From positions 1 to 6,639 of the forward strand of contig JALZWC010000191.1 in NCBI GenBank assembly GCA_023300255.1: a DNA stretch of 6,639 nucleotides, given 5' to 3'. Of the stretch, positions 1 to 5,035 are shown piece after piece. The translations under genes were made by a program, and so were the position numbers. Each line of letters starts with the position of its first letter. Position 1 is the first letter of the stretch. Under the pieces are notes generated by a model. That model saw only the letters and a program-made list of their open reading frames with translations. It was not told where the DNA came from and made no database searches. This DNA is from Saprospiraceae bacterium. GTDB taxonomy: Bacteria > Bacteroidota > Bacteroidia > Chitinophagales > Saprospiraceae.

Positions 1-2
1 TG

Positions 3-45
3 ATTGTATGATTGTAAACGGGACGTACACAATCCTACAATTTTA
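3..45 (+). terminator. AT-rich stem-loop with T-run, possible terminator of an upstream gene
   Basis: The arms at 3-15 and 29-41 are inverted copies matching at 12 of 13 positions around a 13-nt loop, and the right arm runs straight into TTTT at 41-44. The stem is poor in G and C, so termination may be weak. Its place just upstream of a gene start suggests it ends a gene lying left of the window, which would make the oxidase gene downstream its own transcription unit. It could also be a dispersed palindromic repeat. Confidence 0.4.
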
Positions 46-77
46 GTCATCAAAAACTTGCCTAAACATATATAGAA

Positions 78-107
78 TTTGTTTGTTTAGCCTTTGAGAT
101 TACTTTG
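78..107 (+). promoter_or_regulatory. Candidate Bacteroidota-type promoter for the oxidase subunit III gene
   Basis: TTTG at 78-81 is followed after 18 nt by TTACTTTG at 100-107, which matches the Bacteroidota -7 consensus TAnnTTTG in all but the second base; the -33 TTTG spacing is within the usual range. Transcription would begin near 113-116, just before the ATG at 129. That favours 129 over the in-frame TTG at 105, which lies inside the proposed -7 box. The match is weak and is inferred from sequence only. Confidence 0.25.
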
Positions 108-128
108 ACAATCAAATACTTAGTTATT

Positions 129-764
129 ATGTACAAAGAGCAACAGCAAGATATATACGAAGAGACACAGCAAGAAAAAAATGCCTTCATCTTTCATCCT
201 CACAATATTTTATTGACCCTAGTTTTAATGGGGATTACCTCTTTATTTTTTGGCTTCTCTGCCTCCTACATGTATAGTAGATATCAAACAGGGGTTCCAC
301 CAATTAGACTACCTAACCTATTCTTTTTCAATACTTTAATCTTATTAGCAAGCAGTGGAACGATGCTAATAGCGAAGCAGTCTTATAGACAAGATAATAC
401 GACTCGTTATCAATGGATGTTATTGGTAACAATAGGCTTGACTTTAATCTTTCTATTCTCCCAGATTGTCGCTTGGAAAACCTTGTTTAATCAAGAAATC
501 TTTATTGCCTATAGTAATACGGCATCCTATGTATATTTGATTAGTGTATTGCACTTTGTCCACGTCCTTGCAGGTTTGCCTTTTCTGATACTATTCCTTC
601 ATGCAGCGATCAAAAGGATGAAAGAACCTGTTAGTGTATTAGTTTATTTTTCAGATCCAGAAAAACGATTGAAGCTTAATTTACTAACTAAATATTGGCA
701 CTATTTGGATGGATTATGGCTATATTTAGTCTTGTTTTTTTGGTTGAACTATTTTTTCCAGTGA
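129..764 (+). CDS. Heme-copper (cytochrome c) oxidase subunit III family protein
   Basis: This is a 211-residue integral membrane protein of the heme-copper oxidase subunit III family, a non-catalytic subunit that packs against subunit I of the terminal oxidase in the inner membrane. Five hydrophobic helices are visible at about residues 26-49, 62-83, 95-116, 131-160 and 188-210, the short five-helix form of the family. Family-like signatures are the LHFVHVLAG stretch (141-149) in helix 4 and WHYLDGLW (190-197) opening the last helix. Helix 3 has SQIVAW where many canonical subunits carry a carboxylate. The first 22 residues are polar and rich in Gln and Glu. The ATG at 129 is preferred; an in-frame TTG at 105 would add eight residues but overlaps a candidate promoter. 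No subunit I, subunit II or assembly gene adjoins it here, so it appears to be an orphan copy unless partners lie to the left. The family call is solid; which oxidase it serves is not visible. Confidence 0.87.
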   Translation: MYKEQQQDIYEETQQEKNAFIFHPHNILLTLVLMGITSLFFGFSASYMYSRYQTGVPPIRLPNLFFFNTLILLASSGTMLIAKQSYRQDNTTRYQWMLLVTIGLTLIFLFSQIVAWKTLFNQEIFIAYSNTASYVYLISVLHFVHVLAGLPFLILFLHAAIKRMKEPVSVLVYFSDPEKRLKLNLLTKYWHYLDGLWLYLVLFFWLNYFFQ

Positions 765-792
765 CCACTAACTTTAGGATAGTATTATAGGA

Positions 793-851
793 CGTAGGGG
801 GCGTACATTTCCCTACGGGATGACAAGACGTGGATGTAGGGATGTTGCCCC
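793..851. repeat. Palindromic intergenic repeat with GTAGGG / CCCTAC arms
   Basis: The 798-816 and 836-851 segments are inverted copies of one another: the reverse complement of the right arm is GGGGCAACATCCCTAC, and the left arm is the same with small insertions (GGGGC, GTACAT, TT, CCCTAC). The left part can also fold alone, with CGTAGGG at 793-799 pairing CCCTACG at 811-817 (7 bp). The CCCTAC at 811-816 can therefore pair with either of two GTAGGG copies (795-800 region or 836-841). It is much richer in G and C than its surroundings. A dispersed MITE-like or REP-like element is the likeliest reading. A regulatory RNA fold downstream of the oxidase gene is possible, but nothing else supports it. 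Confidence 0.55.
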
Positions 852-854
852 AAC

Positions 855-885
855 TTTGTTTTACACTCTATTCATTTTAGTTTTT
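855..885 (+). promoter_or_regulatory. Candidate promoter upstream of ybaK
   Basis: TTTG at 855-858 is followed after 19 nt by TAGTTTTT at 878-885, seven of eight matches to the Bacteroidota TAnnTTTG box. This would give a leader of about 85 nt before the ybaK ATG, containing the AGATA mini-hairpin at 908-920. It is a pattern match only; in AT-rich DNA such matches arise by chance. Confidence 0.22.
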
Positions 886-900
886 AACCATGAACATGTG

Positions 901-930
901 TCTAGTTAGGCAGATAGCCTCGACAGGTTC
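901..930 (+). repeat. TCTAG...AGATA mini-hairpin repeat, copy A
   Basis: TCTAGT at 901-906 is followed by AGGC (908-911), loop AGATA (912-916) and GCCT (917-920), then a tail ending GGTTC at 926-930. A related sequence occurs at 4937-4963 with the same TCTAGT start, the same AGATA loop and a TTC end, but the stem there is GCC / GGC instead of GGC / GCC. The swapped yet still paired stem suggests selection on the fold. It lies 48 bp upstream of the ybaK start. It is probably a member of a dispersed intergenic family; its function is unknown. Confidence 0.45.
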
Positions 931-977
931 GTGGTAAAAAATCCAAAAAATAGCGCCTAGTAATCCGACATCAAAGT

Positions 978-1451
978 ATGAAAAAAACCAATGTACTAAG
1001 ACTCCTAGATAAAGAAAAAATCCCTTACGAAACCTTCGAATATGATTACGACCCCGATCATTTATCCGCCAAAGCTATAGCAGAAGAAAACGGTATTGCG
1101 CTAAATCAAGTATACAAAACCTTGGTCGGTAAAGGGAATGTTACGGGTGTTCTAGTAGCCGTAATTCCTAGTGGAGGCACGCTAGACTTCAAAGCAGTCT
1201 GTAAAGCAGCAGGTAATAAAAAAATGACACTAGTAGCTGTTAAGGACCTACAAGGTCTGACAGGTTATATAAGAGGCGGATGCTCTCCAATGGCTATGAA
1301 AAAGCCCTATCCTGTTTTTTTAGATGAATCCATGATGCAGCAAGATTTGATATATGTAAATGCAGGCCAGCGAGGTTTGTTAGTAGGCATCGCACCTTTA
1401 GATTTAGTAGCAATGACGAATGCGGTAGTTGCCAAAATTAGTTTGGAATAA
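978..1451 (+). CDS. ybaK: Cys-tRNA(Pro)/Cys-tRNA(Cys) deacylase, YbaK/EbsC type
   Basis: This 157-residue cytoplasmic protein spans essentially the full length of the YbaK/EbsC family, which hydrolyses Cys mischarged onto tRNA(Pro) by prolyl-tRNA synthetase and so protects proline codons. The essential lysine of the family is in YKTLV (Lys47). The glycine-rich substrate pocket signature is GYIRGGCSPMAMKK (96-109), and IYVNAGQRG near 125-133 with IAPLDL at 138-143 form the C-terminal core. Two positions differ from the Haemophilus YbaK sequence as I recall it: Ala106 where a glycine follows SPx, and Asn128 where a serine sits in YVSGG. Both are plausible lineage variants and the key lysine is intact. 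The ATG at 978 gives the expected N-terminus (KKTNVLRLLDKEKIPYE). It stands alone between repeat-rich gaps, so it is probably monocistronic. Related deacylases with other amino-acid specificity share this fold, so Cys specificity is inferred from the best family match. Confidence 0.93.
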   Translation: MKKTNVLRLLDKEKIPYETFEYDYDPDHLSAKAIAEENGIALNQVYKTLVGKGNVTGVLVAVIPSGGTLDFKAVCKAAGNKKMTLVAVKDLQGLTGYIRGGCSPMAMKKPYPVFLDESMMQQDLIYVNAGQRGLLVGIAPLDLVAMTNAVVAKISLE

Positions 1452-1570
1452 ATGATTAAAACAATATATTGTATTGCATTTTAACTAATATTGATGATTT
1501 GACTCTTCTTGATATAAGAATAAAAAAAAAATAATTATATTGCTTCTAAATAAGAAGTAAAAAATAAAAT

Positions 1571-1668
1571 AGAGCAAAGGGAGGTTATTTAAAAAACAAC
1601 AAAATTTGGTTTATTTTTTAACAAAATGCGTCTATATTCCCTGCTCTCGTTTCTCTATTCTATTTTTA
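1571..1668 (+). terminator. Long imperfect stem-loop with pyrimidine-rich tail between ybaK and iorA
   Basis: AGAGCA (1571-1576) pairs with TGCTCT (1642-1647). After a two-base bulge, GGGA (1579-1582) pairs with TCCC (1638-1641). Inside, TAAAAAA (1590-1596) can pair with TTTTTTA (1614-1620). The right arm is followed by a C/T-rich stretch ending TATTTTTA at 1661-1668. This could terminate ybaK transcription or be a structured leader upstream of iorA, whose ATG is 80 nt after the stem. I recognise no known riboswitch. The rest of the 1452-1726 gap is very AT-rich and contains a 12-bp palindrome, ACAATATATTGT, at 1461-1472. Confidence 0.35.
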
Positions 1669-1726
1669 AAACTAAATTATTAAAAATCTAACCTTCTTCT
1701 TTTCTTAAAAAGAAATTCAATAAACA

Positions 1727-2200
1727 ATGGAATTAAAAATTAATGGTCAAGTAAAACAAGTAGATGTAGAGGATAACATGCCTTTACTTTGGGTATTACG
1801 AGATGAATTGGATATGACGGGTACGAAGTATGGTTGCGGGGTATCTTCCTGTGGAGCTTGTACAGTTACGATTGATGGCGTTGCCACTAGAACTTGTACA
1901 CTGCCTGCATCTGCGGCAGTTGGAAAAGAGATTAAGACGATTGAAGGTGTTGCGGAAAACGGAAATTTATCTGCTATCCAAAAAGCATGGATTCAGCACC
2001 AAGTACCTCAATGCGGTTATTGCCAATCAGGACAGATTATGGCGGCAGAAGCATTGTTAGATAATAATCCTGCGCCAACGGATGAAGATATTGATACAGC
2101 TATGACTAATATATGCCGCTGTGGTACTTATCAGCGGGTACGATCGGCTATTCATACTGCCGCTAAATGGAGAGCAGATGAAACTACTTTACCAGGATAG
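1727..2200 (+). CDS. iorA: [2Fe-2S] iron-sulfur subunit of a molybdenum hydroxylase (IorA type)
   Basis: This is the small electron-transfer subunit of a xanthine-oxidase-family enzyme; its 157 residues match the usual length for isoquinoline 1-oxidoreductase alpha-type subunits. Residues 1-75 form a plant-ferredoxin-like domain with cluster ligands Cys37, Cys42, Cys45 and Cys57 (CGVSSCGAC core). Residues 76-150 form the four-helix domain binding the second cluster through Cys96, Cys99, Cys130 and Cys132 (QCGYCQSGQ and CRCGTY). All eight ligands are present. No signal peptide is visible; export, if it occurs, would depend on the Tat signal of the partner at 2307. Start: the ATG at 1727 opens directly into MELKINGQ, the typical first strand. 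The pair shares a strand with a 106-bp gap that contains no clear terminator, so co-transcription is likely. The substrate cannot be told from this subunit; the iorA name denotes family, not proven isoquinoline oxidation. Confidence 0.93.
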   Translation: MELKINGQVKQVDVEDNMPLLWVLRDELDMTGTKYGCGVSSCGACTVTIDGVATRTCTLPASAAVGKEIKTIEGVAENGNLSAIQKAWIQHQVPQCGYCQSGQIMAAEALLDNNPAPTDEDIDTAMTNICRCGTYQRVRSAIHTAAKWRADETTLPG

Positions 2201-2306
2201 TTAAAGAGGTTCTTCTTACTTCAATTAATTTTAAACGAATAGAATCTGACTTCTAACGATTACATAGAAATGTTTTGAAATCAGTTTTAATAAAATAATA
2301 TAAAAA

Positions 2307-4586
2307 ATGGGTAAATGGACTCGTAGAGCATTTATAGCCGGCGGTGGTTTAGCAGGAATAGGATTGGTTGTAGGGGTCGGTGGCAATATGTATTTAAATA
2401 AAGCTATCAAAAAATATACAGGCGAAGGAATGGGGAACGGTTCTTCCATAAATGCTTGGGTGCGGATTGCTCCAGATAACACCATTACGATGGCAGTGCC
2501 ACGTGCAGAAATGGGGCAGGGAGTTTATACGGCTTTGCCCATGTTATTAGCAGAGGAACTGGAAGTGGACATGAACCAAATCGAAATTGTCCATCCTCAA
2601 CCAGAATCTCCTTACGCCAATACTTTTTTGTTGGATCCTAATAATCCAAGAAAAGCGTACGCTAGTTATTCTATGATGTCGAAGATAGCTTCTTTCTTAC
2701 CTGTCGTTGCTACAGGAGGAAGTACTTCTGTCAAGGATTTATATGACCATTTAAGAGAAATGGGGGCAACAGCGAGAGAAGCATTAATTGTTGCTGCTGC
2801 TGAAAAATGGGGCGTTGAGACGAGTGAGTGTTATGCAGAAAGTGCGTATGTCATCAATAAAAAGACTAAAGAAAAATTGTCCTATGGTTCTTTAGCAGAG
2901 GCTGCAGCAAAAGTCGAATTGGATTTTGATCCACCTTTAAAAGAACAAAAGGACTTTAAGCTTTTAGGAAAAAGAATTCAGCGTTTAGATATTCCAGAAA
3001 AAGTAACGGGTACTGCTGCATTTGGAATTGATGCACGTCCTGCAGGAATGCTAGTAGCTGTGATTAGACATGCTTCTTATGTTGGTGGTACCGTAAATGG
3101 TGTAACTAACGAAGAAGAAGTAATGAAGAGGAGAGGGGTTAATAAAGTGGTTTTATTAGAAAATGGATTAGGTGCTGCAGTAGTAGCAGATAATACATGG
3201 CGTGCTAAAAATGCTGCTTTAGCATTAGATCTAGATGAAACAGCGAACACTTTAGAAAATGTGTCTTCTTCGGATATCTCTAAGATGTTAAAGGATATTG
3301 TCGCGGATGATAGCAAGATGGTTGGTAAGCCAGAGATGCACGGAGATGTAGCAACTGCTTTAAGCGGAGATGCTAAAGTAGTGGAGGCTAGTTATGAAGT
3401 GCCTTATTTATCTCAATGTACGATGGAACCTTTGAATTGTACTTTGGTCATCAATGGAGATAAATGTGAAGTTTGGGTAGGTCATCAAGGTGGTTCTTTA
3501 GTAAGAACGGCCATTAATGAGATTACAGGAATTCCACAAGATAATATCAAAGTTAATATTACTTATCTAGGTGGTGGATTTGGTAGAAGAGCGGAGATAG
3601 ATTTTGTTAAAAAGGCAGCAATGGTTGCTAAGCAAATGGAAGGCACACCTATCCAATTAGTCTTCACTAGAGAAGAGGATATGAAGAATGGTATGTATCG
3701 TCCTGCTGTAGCTAGTGCCTTCAAAGGAACAGTTGACGCAGATGGTATGATTGATGCTTGGGATAATAAAATGGCCTTACAATCAGTTGGTTTTTCTTCG
3801 ATGATGCGAATTATGCCAGCGATGGCGGAAGCACCAGAGAATGATCCTCAGTCTGCGGAAGGAGCGATTGAATTACCTTACGCTAGAAATAATGTTTCTG
3901 TTCAATTTGGAGAGTTGAATTTACCAGCTTTGCAAGTAGGAAATTGGCGGAGTGTAGGTGCTTCCCAAAATGGTTTCTTTACGGAATCATTTATGGATGA
4001 AATGGCCCATGCCGCTGGCCAAGATCCGTATGCATTTAGAAAGAAGCATATGGAAAAGAGTGATTTGCCAGATGCTAAAAGATATTTGGCGGTGCTAGAT
4101 AAAGTAGCGAGTATGGCGAATTGGTCGACCCCATTAGCAGAAGGAAAATCACGAGGTATTGCTATCTTGAAATCTTTTGGATCTATCGTCGGACAAGTGG
4201 CAGAGATTACTAAATTAGGAGACAAGAAAATTAAGATTGATAAAGTATATTGTGTGATTGACTGCGGTAGAATAGTGAATCCAGATACGATCGAAGCACA
4301 AATGCAGTCAGGTATTGTTTATGGTTTATCTGCGGCCTTGTTTGGAGAAATTACTTTAACGGATGGTCAAATCGATCAACAGAATTTCCCTCAATATGAA
4401 ATGGTTCGGATGAATACTTCTCCTACCGTAGAAGTTCATATTATGGAAGTAGATGAATATCCTGGTGGAGTAGGAGAGCCTGGTACACCGCCAGCAGCAC
4501 CAGCTATAGCAAATGCTATCTTTGCGGCTACAGGCGATAGAGTACGTTCTTTACCTTTAATCAAGCATGGGTATACTTTTGCTTAA
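2307..4586 (+). CDS. iorB: Tat-exported molybdopterin-binding large subunit of a molybdenum hydroxylase (IorB type)
   Basis: This 759-residue catalytic subunit would bind the molybdenum cofactor and hydroxylate an aldehyde or N-heterocycle, passing electrons to the clusters of the preceding gene product. The N-terminus carries a twin-arginine signal (TRRAFI, residues 5-10) followed by a Gly/Ala-rich hydrophobic segment to about residue 30, so export to the periplasm or membrane tethering is expected. Family motifs in order are MGQGVYTALPM (69-79), CTMEPLNCT (371-379), GGGFGRR (422-428), GNWRSVGAS (546-553 region), IDCGRIVNPD (651-660) and GVGEPGTPP (721-729). Glu724 in the last corresponds to the family's catalytic glutamate. 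The sequence is full length with no frameshift. The pair lacks the FAD subunit found in xanthine dehydrogenases, as is normal for IorAB enzymes, and no cytochrome c or cofactor-insertion chaperone (XdhC/MocA type) lies within the window. A strong terminator follows at 4613. The true substrate is unknown; aldehyde or heterocycle oxidation are equally open. Confidence 0.94.
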   Translation: MGKWTRRAFIAGGGLAGIGLVVGVGGNMYLNKAIKKYTGEGMGNGSSINAWVRIAPDNTITMAVPRAEMGQGVYTALPMLLAEELEVDMNQIEIVHPQPESPYANTFLLDPNNPRKAYASYSMMSKIASFLPVVATGGSTSVKDLYDHLREMGATAREALIVAAAEKWGVETSECYAESAYVINKKTKEKLSYGSLAEAAAKVELDFDPPLKEQKDFKLLGKRIQRLDIPEKVTGTAAFGIDARPAGMLVAVIRHASYVGGTVNGVTNEEEVMKRRGVNKVVLLENGLGAAVVADNTWRAKNAALALDLDETANTLENVSSSDISKMLKDIVADDSKMVGKPEMHGDVATALSGDAKVVEASYEVPYLSQCTMEPLNCTLVINGDKCEVWVGHQGGSLVRTAINEITGIPQDNIKVNITYLGGGFGRRAEIDFVKKAAMVAKQMEGTPIQLVFTREEDMKNGMYRPAVASAFKGTVDADGMIDAWDNKMALQSVGFSSMMRIMPAMAEAPENDPQSAEGAIELPYARNNVSVQFGELNLPALQVGNWRSVGASQNGFFTESFMDEMAHAAGQDPYAFRKKHMEKSDLPDAKRYLAVLDKVASMANWSTPLAEGKSRGIAILKSFGSIVGQVAEITKLGDKKIKIDKVYCVIDCGRIVNPDTIEAQMQSGIVYGLSAALFGEITLTDGQIDQQNFPQYEMVRMNTSPTVEVHIMEVDEYPGGVGEPGTPPAAPAIANAIFAATGDRVRSLPLIKHGYTFA

Positions 4587-4612
4587 GCTTAGATTGTTTG
4601 ATTTTTAAAATT

Positions 4613-4649
4613 AAAAGAGAGATACTTTACATGAAGTATCTCTCTTTTT
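4613..4649. terminator. Strong intrinsic terminator after iorB, possibly bidirectional
   Basis: A perfect 15-bp stem, AAAAGAGAGATACTT (4613-4627) with its exact complement at 4634-4648, encloses the six-base loop TACATG. The arm ends are an A-tract on the left and a T-tract on the right, so the RNA from either strand ends in a U-run. It starts 26 nt after the iorB stop codon. It would insulate the Mo-hydroxylase unit from the repeat island that follows. Confidence 0.88.
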
Positions 4650-4739
4650 GTTTGATAACTAGTGGTATAGATTTAATACAGATCAAGACTGTTTTGGACC
4701 TGTCTAGCCGCTTATGGTATATACATAAGTAGCCATTGG

Positions 4740-4818
4740 AAACGGTGTCGGTCTTCCAGACCTTTGAAAAACAGGAAAAATATTGAAATACTACAAACAG
4801 ATTCGGTCTTCCAGACCT
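4740..4818 (+). repeat. Hairpin/CTACAAACAG repeat unit, copy 1
   Basis: The unit reads CGGTGTC, then mini-hairpin GGTCT-TCC-AGACC (4750-4762), then TTT, an AT-rich spacer of about 25 nt, ACTACAAACAG (4790-4800), TTCG and a second mini-hairpin GGTCT-TCC-AGACC (4805-4817). The two mini-hairpins are identical in this copy. A diverged copy in opposite orientation occupies 4830-4907. Confidence 0.55.
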
Positions 4819-4829
4819 ATTTAGCAAAA

Positions 4830-4907
4830 GCTCCAGAGGAGCGACGCTGTTTGTAGTCGAAATATGATCCAAAATGATAGAAAGGTCCAGCGGACCGACT
4901 CCGTATT
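4830..4907 (-). repeat. Hairpin/CTACAAACAG repeat unit, copy 2 (inverted)
   Basis: On the minus strand this reads CGGAGTC, mini-hairpin GGTCC-GCT-GGACC (4896-4884), TTT, an AT-rich spacer, ACTACAAACAG (4857-4847), CGTC and mini-hairpin GCTCC-TCT-GGAGC (4842-4830). Module order matches copy 1. The stems differ at several bases yet all pair perfectly, while the spacer has drifted. The CTACAAACAG plus GCTCC...GGAGC combination resembles interspersed repeats I recall from Bacteroidota genomes; that recollection could not be checked here. Confidence 0.52.
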
Positions 4908-4936
4908 AAAAATATAAAATATGTATATACCATAGA

Positions 4937-4963
4937 TCTAGTCGCCAGATAGGCACAACGTTC
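4937..4963 (+). repeat. TCTAG...AGATA mini-hairpin repeat, copy B
   Basis: TCTAGT (4937-4942) precedes GCC (4944-4946), loop AGATA (4947-4951) and GGC (4952-4954), with a tail ending TTC at 4961-4963. It is the partner of the copy at 901-930, which has the same loop and a swapped stem. It overlaps the right flank of the inverted-repeat element, so that element may have inserted at or beside a member of this family. Confidence 0.42.
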
Positions 4964-4989
4964 ACAGAGAAGACACAGAGATCACAGAG
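4961..4989 (+). repeat. Short CACAGAG repeat cluster
   Basis: CACAGAG occurs three times, at 4963-4969, 4974-4980 and 4983-4989, in a purine-rich stretch with little T. The units are spaced 11 and 9 nt apart, close to one helical turn. Similar CACAGAG-rich stretches occur between genes in many bacterial genomes, as I recall. It sits 47 nt upstream of the next gene's ATG. Whether it is a binding site or simply a dispersed repeat cannot be decided from sequence alone. Confidence 0.45.
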
Positions 4990-5035
4990 TGCTATCTATT
5001 TATATTTAAAAGTTGTTCCCTTTTAATTATTGAAA

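Larger units (their letters stand above)
4703..4944. repeat. Composite element with perfect 15-bp terminal inverted repeats and nested mini-hairpins
   Basis: TATGGTATATACATA at 4713-4727 and TATGTATATACCATA at 4920-4934 are exact reverse complements. Two bases outside each lie TCTAGCCG (4703-4710) and TCTAGTCG (4937-4944), direct repeats matching at 7 of 8 positions that could be a decayed target-site duplication. Nested inside are AACGGTGTCGGTCT (4741-4754) against 4892-4907 (11 of 14 paired) and CTACAAACAG (4791-4800) against CTGTTTGTAG (4847-4856, exact). Four mini-hairpins with 5-bp stems and 3-nt loops sit at 4750-4762, 4805-4817, 4830-4842 and 4884-4896. No credible protein is encoded; an 81-codon minus-strand frame across it is not protein-like. 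It resembles a non-autonomous MITE-like or REP-derived element. The mobilising enzyme, if any, is not in the window. Confidence 0.65.

Noticed and set aside
105..131. TTG at 105 as the start of the oxidase subunit III gene
   Set aside because: It overlaps a candidate -7 box and adds only eight non-conserved residues; the ATG at 129 is simpler.
1830..2060. Open frame on the + strand inside iorA
   Set aside because: It is in a different frame from the clearly real ferredoxin-type subunit and has no recognisable domain.
2231..2485. Minus-strand open frame over the iorB start
   Set aside because: It is antisense to the Tat signal region; its proline-rich translation is the complement of Gly-rich codons.
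3077..3316. Minus-strand open frame within iorB
   Set aside because: It is fully antisense to a conserved gene, with low-complexity Ser/Thr content typical of shadows.
3902..4225. 107-codon minus-strand open frame within iorB
   Set aside because: It is fully antisense to the conserved GNWRSVG region of iorB; no motif or start context supports it.
4627..4872. 81-codon minus-strand open frame
   Set aside because: It lies across the terminator and inverted-repeat element, and its translation follows the repeat sequence with no protein-like features.
4740..4907. CRISPR-like array of short palindromic repeats
   Set aside because: The repeats are only 13 nt, occur in both orientations, have unequal spacing and no spacers of uniform length; no cas genes are nearby.
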